DNA from: JANXYW01 sp964458665
GTDB lineage: Bacteria; Chloroflexota; Dehalococcoidia; DSTF01; JACRBR01
Length of the DNA: 60,187 nucleotides
Direction: 5' to 3'
Assembly: GCA_964458665.1 (NCBI GenBank)
Contig: CAYWOO010000145.1
Span: forward strand, 1-60,187
Shown: positions 25,358-35,038 of the stretch, one piece after another
How the letters are laid out: the number at the start of each line of letters is the position of its first letter
How positions within the stretch are numbered: position 1 is the stretch's first letter
Translations under genes and position numbers: made by a program
The notes under the pieces: model-generated
Told to the model about the DNA's origin: nothing
Databases searched by the model: none
Seen by the model: only the letters and a program-made list of their open reading frames with translations

Positions 25358-25783
25358 TTACCGGAGCACGAACCAGAGGACGATGAGGCTAACGACGACC
25401 ATCGTCGCCAACACGCTGATACGACGCAGCTCGTGGTAAGCATAGCTTGTATCCCGGCGGGCGAGCGCGCCGAGGTCGACATCGCGCCGCTTGCGTACAC
25501 CCTGCTGCTGAATCGCGCGGACGGTCGTCGGCAGCTTGCCCGTGGGCGCCGGCCCTGCGGCCGCTGGCTTCGGCATCGGCGGCGCGAAGGCGGCGGTTGG
25601 CTGCTTCGAGGGTACCGCAGTGATGGCGGCGTCCGCGATCTCCGTCGCTTCGTCCAACTCGGCGTCGTCGACCGGCGAGACCTCGGTCGTGCCGCTTGAG
25701 GGGCGCAAATAGCTGCGGTCAGTGCGCTTCTTTGGGGCCTGAATGCGGCCGTCGCGGACGAGCGAGCGATTCTGTTTCGGCAA
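25358..25783 (-). CDS. hypothetical protein with a C-terminal membrane anchor
   Basis: 141 residues. The first 95 are polar and Pro/Ala-rich and probably disordered; the last 18 are a single hydrophobic segment (ISVLATMVVVSLIVLWFVLR) ending the protein, so it looks tail-anchored. The segment RRDVDLGALARRDTSYAYHELRRI before the anchor is the most protein-like part. No family is recognised. It is convergent with the B-box gene. Confidence 0.6.
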   Translation of the reverse strand: MPKQNRSLVRDGRIQAPKKRTDRSYLRPSSGTTEVSPVDDAELDEATEIADAAITAVPSKQPTAAFAPPMPKPAAAGPAPTGKLPTTVRAIQQQGVRKRRDVDLGALARRDTSYAYHELRRISVLATMVVVSLIVLWFVLR

Positions 25784-25984
25784 GTCGTTCCTGCTCCTGC
25801 CCGCGAGGCTCTCTGCCCGGCGGGCGCTCCCATTGGCCCCGCATTATAGCCGCGGCCTATCAGACTGACAACGCGGATCAGCCTATCCGATCCAACGTGA
25901 CCGAAGCTGTCCCGTTGCAGGCCGCCGGACGTCAAGCCGGGGCCGTCCACGGCACAGCTCGCGAGTGGCCTCTGCGCCTTCGCC

Positions 25985-26935
25985 TCAGTAAGCGCCCTGA
26001 GCTTCGAAGACGCGGCGCGGGTTGTCGGTAGTCATCATCCGGACCTGGTCCTCCGGCACGCCCGCTTCGCGCAAGGATGGGATGACCACATCGGGGATGT
26101 GCAGATAGTTGTAGTCGGGCAGGGCTGCCCGCATCTCCGGCGGGTACCAGTCGATGTAGCACATGGTGTCGTGCGAGAGGACGATGTGGCCGGCGTGCCC
26201 GCGTTCGCACAGCTTGGCGATGGTGGCGACGCGCCGCTCCGTTGGGAGGATCTGGTGGAGGCCAAAGCGGTCCATGCCGATGTACGAGCCGGCGGCGATC
26301 AGGTTCTCGAGGTAGGCGATGTCCTCGGTGTCGCCGCAATGGCCGATGACGACGCGCCGCAGGTCGACGCCCTCTTCCGTGAAGATGCGTTGCTGGTCGA
26401 GCCCGCGCTCGGTCGCGGCGTGCGTGTGCGTAGAGATCGGCACGCCAGTCCGGCGGTGGGCGCGGGCGACGGCGCGCAGCGCCTTCTCGACGCCTTTCGT
26501 CACGCCCTGTTCATCTGTGGCGACCTTGAGGACCGCTGCTTTGACATCGGTGCCCTGAATGCCGGTTTCGATGTCGTGTACGAAGAGGCCGGCCATGTGG
26601 TCGACGTCTCGCGCCTGGAAGTAGCGCGGCAGTTCGTCGTAGGTGTAGAGGCCCGTGGCAGCGATGATCTGCATGCCGGACTGGCGCGCCGCGTCGCGCA
26701 CGAACGCCACGTCGCGGCCGAGGCCGAGCACGGTGAGGTCGACCATCGTGGTCACGCCGTGTGTGTTCGCCGCTGAAAGATCGGCGACCGCCTGCTTCAT
26801 GCGCGCCCCGCGATCCCAGAGGTGCGGGAAGTTCTGCATCACGCTTTCGGTCAGCACGAAGACGTGCTCGTGCATCAGCGTGAAGCCGAGCGCAGCGGTA
26901 TCGATGGGGCCGGTGACGCTGTTGACGGTCGGCAT
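25985..26935 (-). CDS. phosphotriesterase family metal hydrolase
   Basis: 316 residues. Binuclear-metal ligands of the PTE/aryldialkylphosphatase family are present: HEH in FTLMHEHVF, a Lys in AAVLKVATDEQ as the likely carboxylated bridge, HTH in STHTHA, His in VIGHCGD, and Asp in LSHD. Family members are lactonases or phosphotriesterases. Typical length. It is divergent from icd with about 160 bp between them. Substrate unknown. Confidence 0.88.
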   Translation of the reverse strand: MPTVNSVTGPIDTAALGFTLMHEHVFVLTESVMQNFPHLWDRGARMKQAVADLSAANTHGVTTMVDLTVLGLGRDVAFVRDAARQSGMQIIAATGLYTYDELPRYFQARDVDHMAGLFVHDIETGIQGTDVKAAVLKVATDEQGVTKGVEKALRAVARAHRRTGVPISTHTHAATERGLDQQRIFTEEGVDLRRVVIGHCGDTEDIAYLENLIAAGSYIGMDRFGLHQILPTERRVATIAKLCERGHAGHIVLSHDTMCYIDWYPPEMRAALPDYNYLHIPDVVIPSLREAGVPEDQVRMMTTDNPRRVFEAQGAY

Positions 26936-27098
26936 GCGGGCCTCCTGTGTGCGTGATGATCGTCGGATTGTAGGCGGCGCGGACAGTTCGTGGTAGTGCC
27001 GCCTCTGGCCGCGCCTGTGATGTCACGCGATTCGCCCGACATGGTGCGTCGTGATATCGTGGCGCTGACCCACGTCCAGGCAGCATCGGAGATCGCGC

Positions 27099-28316
27099 AT
27101 GACGAAGATCAAGGTGAAGAACCCGGTCGTCGAGCTTGACGGCGACGAGATGACGCGCGTGATCTGGGCGATGATCAAGAGCAAACTGATCTCGCCATAC
27201 CTGGACATCGACCTCAAGTACTACGACCTCGGCATCGAGGCGCGCGACGCCACGGACGACCAGATCACGATCGATGCGGCGAACGCGATCAAGCAGTACG
27301 GCGTGGGCGTGAAGTGCGCGACGATTACGCCGGACGAGGCGCGGGTGAAGGAATTCGGCCTCAAGCAGATGTGGAAGTCGCCGAACGGCACGATCCGCAA
27401 CATCCTGGACGGCACGATCTTTCGCGAGCCGATCGTCTGCGCGAACATTCCGCGCCTCGTGCGGACGTGGACGGCGCCGATCGTCATGGCGCGCCACGGC
27501 TACGGCGATCAGTACAAAGCGACGGACTTCGTCGTGCCCGGACCGGGCGAGCTGAGCATCACCTTCGCGCCGAGCGACGGATCAGCGCCGATCACACGCA
27601 AGGTGTTTGACTTTCCGGCAGGTGGCGTGGCCATGGCGATGTACAACCTCGACGAATCGATCCGCGGGTTCGCGCGGGCGTGCTTCAACTTCGGGCTGCA
27701 GCGCAAGTATCCTGTGTATCTTTCGACCAAGAACACGATCCTGAAAGCGTACGACGGCCGCTTCAAGGATCTGTTTCAGGAGGTGTTCGACGCCGAGTTC
27801 ACGGGCCGGTACGCCGCCGCGAACCTGACGTACGAACACCGGCTGATCGATGACATGGTGGCGGCGGCGCTGAAGTGGCCGGGCGATTTCCTCTGGGCGG
27901 CAAAGAACTACGACGGCGACGTGCAGTCAGATAGCATCGCGCAAGGATTCGGGTCGCTGGGTTTGATGACATCCGTGCTGCTGAGCCCGGACGGGCGCAC
28001 GGTGGAAGCCGAGGCGGCACACGGCACCGTCACGCGACACTTCCGGCAGCATCAGCGCGGCGAGCCGACATCGACGAACCCGATCGCGTCCGTCTTCGCG
28101 TGGACACGAGGACTGGCGTACCGCGGCGAATTCGATGCGACGCCCGACGTCGTGCGATTCGCGCGGGCGCTCGAGAAGGTGTGCGTCGATACGGTGGAGT
28201 CCGGCGACATGACGAAAGATCTGGCGCTGCTCGTCGGCCCGGAGCAGAAGTGGCTAACGACGGAGCAGTTCATGGACAAGCTGGCCGAGAACCTCGGCGC
28301 GGCGATCGTGGCCTAA
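27099..28316 (+). CDS. icd: NADP-dependent isocitrate dehydrogenase (homodimeric, eukaryotic type)
   Basis: 405 residues. KVKNPVVELDGDEMTRVIW at the N-terminus, SPNGTIRNILDGTIFREPI (substrate Ser/Asn/Arg), KKN-equivalent STKNTILKAYDGRFK, and EAAHGTVTRHFRQHQRGE with TSTNPIASVFAWTRGL mark the type II NADP-IDH family, not the E. coli type. It oxidises isocitrate to 2-oxoglutarate in the TCA cycle. Monocistronic by appearance. A glutamate dehydrogenase that could use its product lies at 45448. Confidence 0.95.
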   Translation: MTKIKVKNPVVELDGDEMTRVIWAMIKSKLISPYLDIDLKYYDLGIEARDATDDQITIDAANAIKQYGVGVKCATITPDEARVKEFGLKQMWKSPNGTIRNILDGTIFREPIVCANIPRLVRTWTAPIVMARHGYGDQYKATDFVVPGPGELSITFAPSDGSAPITRKVFDFPAGGVAMAMYNLDESIRGFARACFNFGLQRKYPVYLSTKNTILKAYDGRFKDLFQEVFDAEFTGRYAAANLTYEHRLIDDMVAAALKWPGDFLWAAKNYDGDVQSDSIAQGFGSLGLMTSVLLSPDGRTVEAEAAHGTVTRHFRQHQRGEPTSTNPIASVFAWTRGLAYRGEFDATPDVVRFARALEKVCVDTVESGDMTKDLALLVGPEQKWLTTEQFMDKLAENLGAAIVA

Positions 28317-28410
28317 GGCGACAACCCACGAAGAGCACGAAGAGAGCACCCAAGGGACCGATTGAGGCGCTACTGCGTCATGCTTGCCCATGGCATGAGC
28401 TGCGTGGAAC

Positions 28411-29199
28411 TCAATCCGGCAGGGTGCTCCAAAACTCGCGCAAAAGCGGGATGAAGGTTGCGGGCTTGCGGGTGACGAAGTGGCTTTCGCCGGGGAGGTA
28501 CGTGTATCGCGCGTAGGGGAACTTCGACGGAACGTCGCGACAGGTCTGGACCGCCAGCGGATCGTGCTCAGCGGCAAAGAACATCGTAGGCGGTCCGGAC
28601 GGCGGCAGATGCTGATCGTCCATCGGCGCCTGACCTTCGGCCTCGCACGCGAACGCTTCCGCATCGCCGCTGAGGATTCGCTGCCGATTCGCGGCCGAGG
28701 CCTCTTCGCCGGGTAGGGTCGGCGTCCCCTCACTCGCGAGAAACGTCCCCTCCATGCCCTCCTCGCGCAGCATCTTCGCCCGCTTCAGCAAGCGGCCGAT
28801 GGGACGCCCGAGCGGCTCCGCCATCGGATAGGCCCCGTTTGCCGAGAGCGAGCGGATGCGCGACGTATCGGCGTGCAGCAGCGCCAGCACAACCTGGCCG
28901 CCCATCGACTGACCGAACACATCGGCGCCCGTCGCTGACTCCGCTTCGAGCACGGCGATCGCATCCGTCGCGTTCTTGCGCCAGCCATATGCCGAAGCGT
29001 CGTGCGGCTTGTCGCTGCGGCCGTGCCCGCGCAGGTCGATCATGATCAGGCGGCGGTCCGCCGAGAGCGCAGCCACCCATCCGTACTCGTACCACGCCTC
29101 GAGCGTGCCGAACGCGCCCGTGATGAGCAGCAGAGGCCGGCCTTCGCTCTCGGTCTCGTAGTGGATTCGGACTCCGTCCGATGCGGTGATGTGCGGCAT
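28411..29199 (-). CDS. alpha/beta fold hydrolase
   Basis: 262 residues from the ATG preceded by GAGAGGATC. The fold and triad are intact: LITGAFGTLEAW, IDLRGHGRSDKP, nucleophile elbow GQSMGG, acid in AAEHDPLA, and His in GESHFV. It is a cytosolic esterase or hydrolase of unknown substrate. It lies downstream of the ABC ATPase genes on the same strand, with a REP-like palindrome between them. Confidence 0.87.
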   Translation of the reverse strand: MPHITASDGVRIHYETESEGRPLLLITGAFGTLEAWYEYGWVAALSADRRLIMIDLRGHGRSDKPHDASAYGWRKNATDAIAVLEAESATGADVFGQSMGGQVVLALLHADTSRIRSLSANGAYPMAEPLGRPIGRLLKRAKMLREEGMEGTFLASEGTPTLPGEEASAANRQRILSGDAEAFACEAEGQAPMDDQHLPPSGPPTMFFAAEHDPLAVQTCRDVPSKFPYARYTYLPGESHFVTRKPATFIPLLREFWSTLPD

Positions 29200-29252
29200 G
29201 GCTGATCCTCTCGGTGTTCGATCGGCAGCGTGAGCGGCGCTGGAAACCAAGA

Positions 29253-29272
29253 CGCGGGCTGAAAAGCCCGCG
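29253..29272. repeat. REP-like palindrome (single copy)
   Basis: CGCGGGCT, GAAA loop, AGCCCGCG: a perfect 8-bp stem. It is the same palindrome as the inverted pair at 16901-17048 and lies between the oppF-type gene and the hydrolase gene. Confidence 0.7.
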
Positions 29273-29333
29273 CCACGTTGTTCCGTTCTGGGATGCGGGC
29301 GCACAGCCGTGCTCCCTACAGCGATTGGCGCGC

Positions 29334-30358
<1,025 letters not shown>

Positions 30359-30359
<1 letters not shown>

Positions 30360-31363
30360 CAGTTGACCCCGCTCGTCGGAATTGGCGTCTGGATCGTTGG
30401 CATGACCCAACAAGCCGCTCGGTGCTTATCGCCGGCGGAGTCCAGCGGCGGTATCTCCGTGAGGCACTTGTCGATCTTGTACGCACAACGTGGCGCGAAC
30501 GAGCAGCCAGCAGGGCGATGCACAAGATCCGGCGGCACGCCTTCGATGGGGATCAGGCGATCCTTCTTACCCTGGTCCAGGCGTGGCACCGACTTGAGAA
30601 GGCCGATGGTATACGGGTGCCGCGGGTTCGCGTACAGCTCGTCCGCGGACGCCGTTTCGACGACCTTGCCCGCATACATGACGTTCACGCGGTCGGCGTA
30701 GCGAGCAACCACGCCAAGGTTGTGGGTGATGACGACGACCGCCGTGCCGAGCTCGCGGCTGAGCCGCGCCATGATCTCCAGAATCTGCGCCTGGATCGTG
30801 ACGTCGAGCGCGGTGGTCGGCTCGTCCGCGAGCAGCAGCTTCGGGTTGCACGAGAGCGCCATCGCGATCATCACACGTTGGCGCATGCCGCCGGAGAATT
30901 GATGCGGGTAGTCGTCGAGGCGGTTGCTGGCGGCGGGTATGCCGACCATGTCGAGCAGTTCGGCTGCGCGCCTGCGCGCCTGGTTGTTGTCCATTTTGAG
31001 GTGCAGCTCAAGCGCTTCGGTGAGCTGGCGGCCGATGGTGAGCACCGGATTCAGCGAGGTCATCGGCTCCTGAAAGACCATCGCGATGCGGTTGCCACGG
31101 ATATGGCGGACCTCTTCCTCGGACATCTTGAGTATGTCGTGGCCCTCGAAGATGATTTCGCCGCCGACGATCTTGCCGGGTGGGTTGGGGATGAGGCGGA
31201 GGATGGAAAGGGCGCTGACGCTCTTGCCGCAGCCGGACTCGCCAACGAGTCCGAGGGTCTCGCCTTCTTCTACATCATACGTAACGCCGTCCACGGCGTG
31301 AACCACGCCCTCTTCGGTGTTGAACTGCGTCTGCAGGTTTTTTACCTGGAGCAGTGTGCCCAT
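30359..31363 (-). CDS. oligopeptide/dipeptide ABC transporter ATP-binding protein (OppD/DppD type)
   Basis: 334 residues from the ATG preceded by GGGAGG. Walker A is GESGCGKSVSALSILRLIP, the signature is FSGGMRQRVMIAMAL, Walker B is LLLADEPTTALD, and the C-terminal extension has HRPAGCSFAPRCAYKIDKC. It pairs with the OppF-type protein, and the TGATG overlap gives equal amounts. The gene begins about 60 bp downstream of tRNA-Leu on the same strand. The missing permeases mean the substrate cannot be inferred. Confidence 0.92.
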
Positions 31364-31423
31364 CGAACCTCCCTGATGTGGCGCGAATCGTGCCGTGCCC
31401 GGCGTCCGTTCCGTAATCTTCGC

Positions 31424-31508
31424 TGGTGGGGAAGAGGAGACTCGAACTCCTACGCCTTGCGGCACGTGATCCTAAATCACGCTCGTCTGCCAATTCCGAC
31501 ACTTCCCC
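31424..31508 (-). tRNA. tRNA-Leu (anticodon UAG)
   Basis: On the minus strand, acceptor GGGGAAG pairs with CTTCCCC, the anticodon loop is TTTAGGA (UAG, reading CUN codons), and a long variable arm precedes the T-arm GGAGTTCGAGTCTCC. CCA is encoded. Total 85 nt, the type II length of tRNA-Leu. Confidence 0.95.
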
Positions 31509-31703
31509 CGGAGCCGCGGGCGTGCCTGCTTGCCCGGACACCTGAAGTGCAATGCCGGAACCCGGCCTCACCACGCAGTGGTCAAGTTATACACCCTTCC
31601 GCTGCGTGCAAGCTACCCATGTACGACAATCTCTACGCGGGTACGTACCTGAGGCCGGGCCGGGTGTCTTTCGCCGCGCCGGGCCATCGTGCACCATGCC
31701 GCG

Positions 31704-32444
31704 ATGGACCTGGGAGTCGTGCTGCTCGTCTTGGCCGTGGTGCTGGTTGCCGCTACGGCGCAGTCCGTTGCCGGATTCGGCTTCGCCCTGGTGGCCGTGC
31801 CGTCATTCGCGGCCGTGCTGGACGTGCGCGATGCCGTCGTGCTGGCTTCGCTCTTGGGGCTGCTGAACAACGCCATCCTGACCCGCACAGCTTGGCAACA
31901 CGTGCCGTGGGAGATCGTCGCGCCCATGCTGGCCGGGGCGTTCGTTGGCATGCCGATAGGGCTCGTGGTGCTGCTTCTGGCCCCTCAGGATGGTCTGCGC
32001 ATGGGCGTGGGCGCTGCGACGCTGGTGATGGCGGTGGCGCTCGCGGCCGGCGTGCGCATCGGGAGGCGCAGTGTTGCGGGCGAGCTCGGAGCAGGGTTTG
32101 TGTCAGGGCTGCTGAATACGAGCGTCGGCGTCAACGGCCCGCCAATCGTGCTCTACCTCCAGAGCCGCGAGCACACGCAGGGCGAATTCCGCGCCGCGCT
32201 CTCCGTGTTCTTCGTCGTCTGCAACGCGATCACGCTCGCCGGGTTCTTCGCCACCGGTATCGTTTCCCGTGAGGCGCTGACGCTGTGGGCGGTCGCGCTG
32301 CCCGCGGTCGCGGCCGGCAGCCTGCTGGGTCACGGGCTGCTGCGGCGGGTCGAACCGGCGCTGTTCCGCCGCCTCGTCTTCGTGCTGCTGTCCGCGTCCG
32401 CGATCTCGGCCGTGGCGTCGTCGCTGGTCCGAATGCTGGCGTGA
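31704..32444 (+). CDS. TSUP (TauE/SafE) family permease
   Basis: About 246 residues, almost entirely hydrophobic, with seven to eight membrane segments. The family's repeated motif is visible as SVAGFGFALVAVPSFA near the N-terminus and VSGLLNTSVGVNGPPIVLYL in the second half. TSUP proteins export or import sulfite, sulfoacetate or other small organic sulfur anions. ATG 31704 and GTG 31689 are both possible starts. It is monocistronic, and the following gap holds the exporter leader region. Confidence 0.88.
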   Translation: MDLGVVLLVLAVVLVAATAQSVAGFGFALVAVPSFAAVLDVRDAVVLASLLGLLNNAILTRTAWQHVPWEIVAPMLAGAFVGMPIGLVVLLLAPQDGLRMGVGAATLVMAVALAAGVRIGRRSVAGELGAGFVSGLLNTSVGVNGPPIVLYLQSREHTQGEFRAALSVFFVVCNAITLAGFFATGIVSREALTLWAVALPAVAAGSLLGHGLLRRVEPALFRRLVFVLLSASAISAVASSLVRMLA

Positions 32445-32515
32445 CGGTGAGGGCGCGGCGCGAAGCATACTGCCACAGGATGTCAGCTTGATGGCTGTTT
32501 CGCCCTGGCTGTCGG

Positions 32516-32545
32516 TTGACAGCCTGGTGGCCGGACGCATATGAT
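32516..32545 (+). promoter_or_regulatory. promoter of the ABC exporter leader
   Basis: TTGACA (32516-32521) and TATGAT (32540-32545) are 18 bp apart, one of the two best promoter matches in the window. Transcription should start near 32552, nearly 300 nt before the ABC gene. Confidence 0.8.
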
Positions 32546-32597
32546 ACGGGAACGTTTCGGCAACGAGCCGCGAGCGATCGCGAGGCGACGAGCAGCA

Positions 32598-32705
32598 ATG
32601 CGACAGAGCGATATCAACAGTAACGTTTTCAGGGTGCGACTCGTCGCGCCCGGTGGGACGTACGTGGGTCGGATCAGTGTGTCCGGCGTGAGGCGAGAGT
32701 ATTGA
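32598..32705 (+). CDS. 35-codon leader ORF of the ABC exporter operon
   Basis: The ORF encodes a 35-residue peptide beginning MRQSDINSNVFRVRLVAPGG and ending in VSGVRREY. It lies between a strong promoter and an intrinsic terminator. The weak ribosome site GAGG is 12 nt upstream. Residues 12-14 are Arg-Val-Arg, the (R/K)-x-(R/K) pattern at which macrolides stall ribosomes in known leader peptides. Codons 23-25 contain the antiterminator strand 32664-32671. A leader peptide is the best reading; a free-standing small protein is possible. Confidence 0.6.
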   Translation: MRQSDINSNVFRVRLVAPGGTYVGRISVSGVRREY

Positions 32706-32769
32706 GTTAGCCGCGCGCCACCGCACTTGAAGTTCGACCCACACAGCAGATGCGCTGAGTGGGTTTTTT
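32664..32769 (+). terminator. attenuator: mutually exclusive antiterminator and terminator
   Basis: Terminator: ACCCAC (32737-32742) pairs with GTGGGT (32759-32764), with an inner CAGC/GCTG stem, then six T. Antiterminator: GTGGGTCG (32664-32671) is perfectly complementary to CGACCCAC (32735-32742), eight bp that consume the terminator's left arm. Only one can form. The first strand of the antiterminator lies inside the leader ORF, so ribosome position should decide. A further pair, 32585-32592 with 32640-32647, brackets the ORF start. Confidence 0.68.
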
Positions 32770-32844
32770 GTTGCCTGTCACGTAGCACGAGGTTCACCGC
32801 GGAGACGCGGATGGACGCGGAGTGGTTGAGAAGGGGTCAGAGTC

Positions 32845-33759
32845 ATGACCAGTAGTAGTGAGTTTCAAGCAGCTGCGATCGTATCGTGGGCGGAGGCGGC
32901 AGCGCGCACCTCGCCGCCGCTGCGCGCGACGGGCGTGATGAAGTCGTTCGGCGGCGGCTTCGACCCGACGCGCGCCCTTCCGTGGAGGCGCAACGCGAAG
33001 CGCGAGGAGCCGCGCTGCGTCGTCGACAACGTATCGATCGAGATCCGGCGCGGCGAGATCTTCGGCGTCATCGGGGCGAATGGCTCCGGGAAGTCGACAC
33101 TGATCCGCATCATCAGCACACTGCTGCTGCCGGATGCGGGCGAGGTGCGCGTGTTCGGGTTGGATGCGGTGCGCGATTCGATGCGGGTGCGGTCGCTGAT
33201 CAACCGCGTGTCGGCGGATCCGTCGTTTTTCCGCACCATGACGGCGCTGGAGAACCTGCTGTTCTTCGGCCGCGTGTACGGTCTGACGCCGCGCGACGTG
33301 AAGGAGAAGACGCCGGAGATCCTGCGGCGCCTCGGCTTCGAATGGGAGCGGGCGCTGGAGCCGATGAGCCACCTCTCGCGCGGCCAGCAGCAGAAGGTGG
33401 CGGTAGCGCGATCGTTTCTGACATCGCCGTCGCTGATGCTGCTCGACGAGCCGACGACCGGCCTGGATCCGCGCAGCAAGCGCGACGTCCAGGGCTTCGT
33501 GCGCGAGGTGCAGCGCGACCACGATGCATCGATCCTGCTGACGACGCACGACATGGAGGAGGCGGAGTTGCTGTGCGACCGCATCGCCTTCATTTCGGGT
33601 GGACGTATCGTCGCCGAGGGTACACCCCTCGAGCTCCGGCAGAAGGTGGCGGCTGGCCGGCCGGTGGAGCACATCGACATGGAGGACGTGTTCATGGAAT
33701 TAACAGGCCGCAGCGTCGAAGAGGATGAAGTCGTGGAGCCGGTGACTGCTGGTGCGTGA
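32845..33759 (+). CDS. ABC-2 type exporter ATP-binding protein
   Basis: 304 residues. Walker A is GANGSGKST, the signature is HLSRGQQQKVAVARS, Walker B is LMLLDEPTTGLD, and the switch His is in LTTHDMEEAE. It matches drug/lipid/polysaccharide-type ABC-2 exporters (CcmA-like). GAGAAGGGG precedes the ATG. Its partner permease follows at 33939 after an intergenic repeat pair. Expression should depend on the attenuator upstream. Confidence 0.92.
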   Translation: MTSSSEFQAAAIVSWAEAAARTSPPLRATGVMKSFGGGFDPTRALPWRRNAKREEPRCVVDNVSIEIRRGEIFGVIGANGSGKSTLIRIISTLLLPDAGEVRVFGLDAVRDSMRVRSLINRVSADPSFFRTMTALENLLFFGRVYGLTPRDVKEKTPEILRRLGFEWERALEPMSHLSRGQQQKVAVARSFLTSPSLMLLDEPTTGLDPRSKRDVQGFVREVQRDHDASILLTTHDMEEAELLCDRIAFISGGRIVAEGTPLELRQKVAAGRPVEHIDMEDVFMELTGRSVEEDEVVEPVTAGA

Positions 33760-33803
33760 TGCGGAACCGCAGATTTCGCATCACGCGCAGATTGGGTGAC
33801 GGG

Positions 33804-33916
33804 AACCACGAAGGACACGAAGGGTGAAGAGGCGAGGGCGGAACATGCGTGGTGGACGGGCAAATCGACCTCATGCATCGCTAACAAAACCTCTGTGTCT
33901 CTGTGCCTCTGTGGTG
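33804..33916. repeat. pair of widespread intergenic words (ACCACGAAGGACACGAAGG and CTCTGTG type)
   Basis: AACCACGAAGGACACGAAGG starts at about 33804, and a CTCTGTGTCTCTGTGCCTCT word occupies about 33891-33912, followed by GTGGTG. The first word recurs near 49353 and 49413 and in weaker form near 28327. Such words are dispersed through intergenic DNA of many environmental bacteria. They lie between the two exporter genes. Confidence 0.55.
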
Positions 33917-33938
33917 AAAGAACGAGGGGAGTTGGGCA

Positions 33939-34793
33939 ATGGTAAGTATCGCGGAGCAAGTGCGATTTCCGGCCCGGCCCGGACGGCCGGCGCTGGTTTG
34001 GGCGTTCATCGAGCGTCAGACCAATCTTTGGAAGCGCTACTGGGCGTGGGAGCTGGTGTGGCTGGTCTACGGCGTGGTCAACACGCTGGCAGTCACGCTG
34101 ATCGCGAACCAGGTCGACCAGTCGAGCGTCGGAGCGAGCTTCGACGTTTCGCGGCTCGTGCTATTCCTGCTGATCGGCACGCTCGTCTGGGCGTATCTCT
34201 CGGCGGTACTGGACGACATTAGCCTGGTGATCTCGTGGGAGCGCTGGGAGGGGACGATCGAGCATACGCTCATGGCGCCGGTGGAGCGCTGGTTGCACCT
34301 GTCGGGCATGGTGCTGTTCGGCATCATGCACGCCATCGTGCGCACACTGATCATCTTTGCGATCGCGCTGCCGTTCTTCAGCGTGCAGTTGGGGCAAGCG
34401 GACTGGTTCGCGGCCGCGGTCGTGCTGCTCGTCGGCAGCCTCAGCGTGGCGGGGCTGGCGATCCTGGCTGGCATCCTGCCGATGCTCTATCCGGAGCGCG
34501 GGCAGCAGATGTCGATGATGATCCAGGCGTTCGTGCTGCTGGTGTCGGGCGTCTACTACGAGGTCGGCGTGCTGCCGTCGTGGCTGCGGTTGTTCGCGTA
34601 CATCTCGCCGGCAACGTACATCCTGGACGGCATCCGCGGCGCGATCATCGACGGCGACAGCCTGATTGATGTGTGGCGCCAGCTCGCGGCATTGGCGGCG
34701 TTCGGCGCGGTGCTGATCCCGGGCGGGCTGGCGCTGTTCGCCGCCGCCGAGCGCTGGGCGAAGAAAACGGGTCGGCTGAAACGGCAGGGGTAG
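33939..34793 (+). CDS. ABC-2 type exporter permease
   Basis: 284 residues with six membrane segments. The block GVYYEVGVLPSWLRLFAYIS followed by PATYILDGIRGAI is the conserved C-terminal ABC-2 permease motif. An amphipathic N-terminal helix with WKRYWAWELVW leads into the first segment. It forms the exporter with the ATPase encoded upstream. The cargo may be a drug or lipid; the attenuator hints at a ribosome-targeting antibiotic, which is inference. Confidence 0.9.
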   Translation: MVSIAEQVRFPARPGRPALVWAFIERQTNLWKRYWAWELVWLVYGVVNTLAVTLIANQVDQSSVGASFDVSRLVLFLLIGTLVWAYLSAVLDDISLVISWERWEGTIEHTLMAPVERWLHLSGMVLFGIMHAIVRTLIIFAIALPFFSVQLGQADWFAAAVVLLVGSLSVAGLAILAGILPMLYPERGQQMSMMIQAFVLLVSGVYYEVGVLPSWLRLFAYISPATYILDGIRGAIIDGDSLIDVWRQLAALAAFGAVLIPGGLALFAAAERWAKKTGRLKRQG

Positions 34794-34822
34794 CTGTGGA
34801 GCGGGAGGTTGGAAGCTGGAGG

Positions 34823-34828
34823 TATAGT
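34823..34828 (+). promoter_or_regulatory. -10 element (TATAGT) of a leaderless antitoxin promoter
   Basis: TATAGT ends 9 nt before the antitoxin ATG at 34838. The start point would fall at or next to the ATG. There is no fitting Shine-Dalgarno sequence and no clear -35 hexamer. Confidence 0.55.
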
Positions 34829-34837
34829 GGATATGCG

Positions 34838-35038
34838 ATGGTAACGAAGAAAAGCAATAGTCCAACACGGCGGACGACTGCCAAGCGCGGTGCGAAAGCT
34901 CGCCCGGCAGGGGAATCGATCTTCGAGCGACTTGCCCGAATTGGCGAAGCTGTGCCCCTCGAGGATTGGGATCGACTTCCGCGCGATTCAGCGAAGAATT
35001 TCGATCACTATGCGCACGGCTCGCCGCGCGAAGACTAG
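34838..35038 (+). CDS. small basic antitoxin-like protein, copy B
   Basis: 66 residues. A Lys/Arg/Thr-rich tail (MVTKKSNSPTRRTTAKRGAK) is followed by the shared core IFERLARIGEAVPLEDWDRL and PRDSAKNFDHYAHGSPRED. The ending NFDHY-GSP is shared with the proteins at 46777 and 47043. The PIN toxin starts at the base after its stop codon. The antitoxin role is inferred from gene order and the shared core. Confidence 0.78.
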   Translation: MVTKKSNSPTRRTTAKRGAKARPAGESIFERLARIGEAVPLEDWDRLPRDSAKNFDHYAHGSPRED

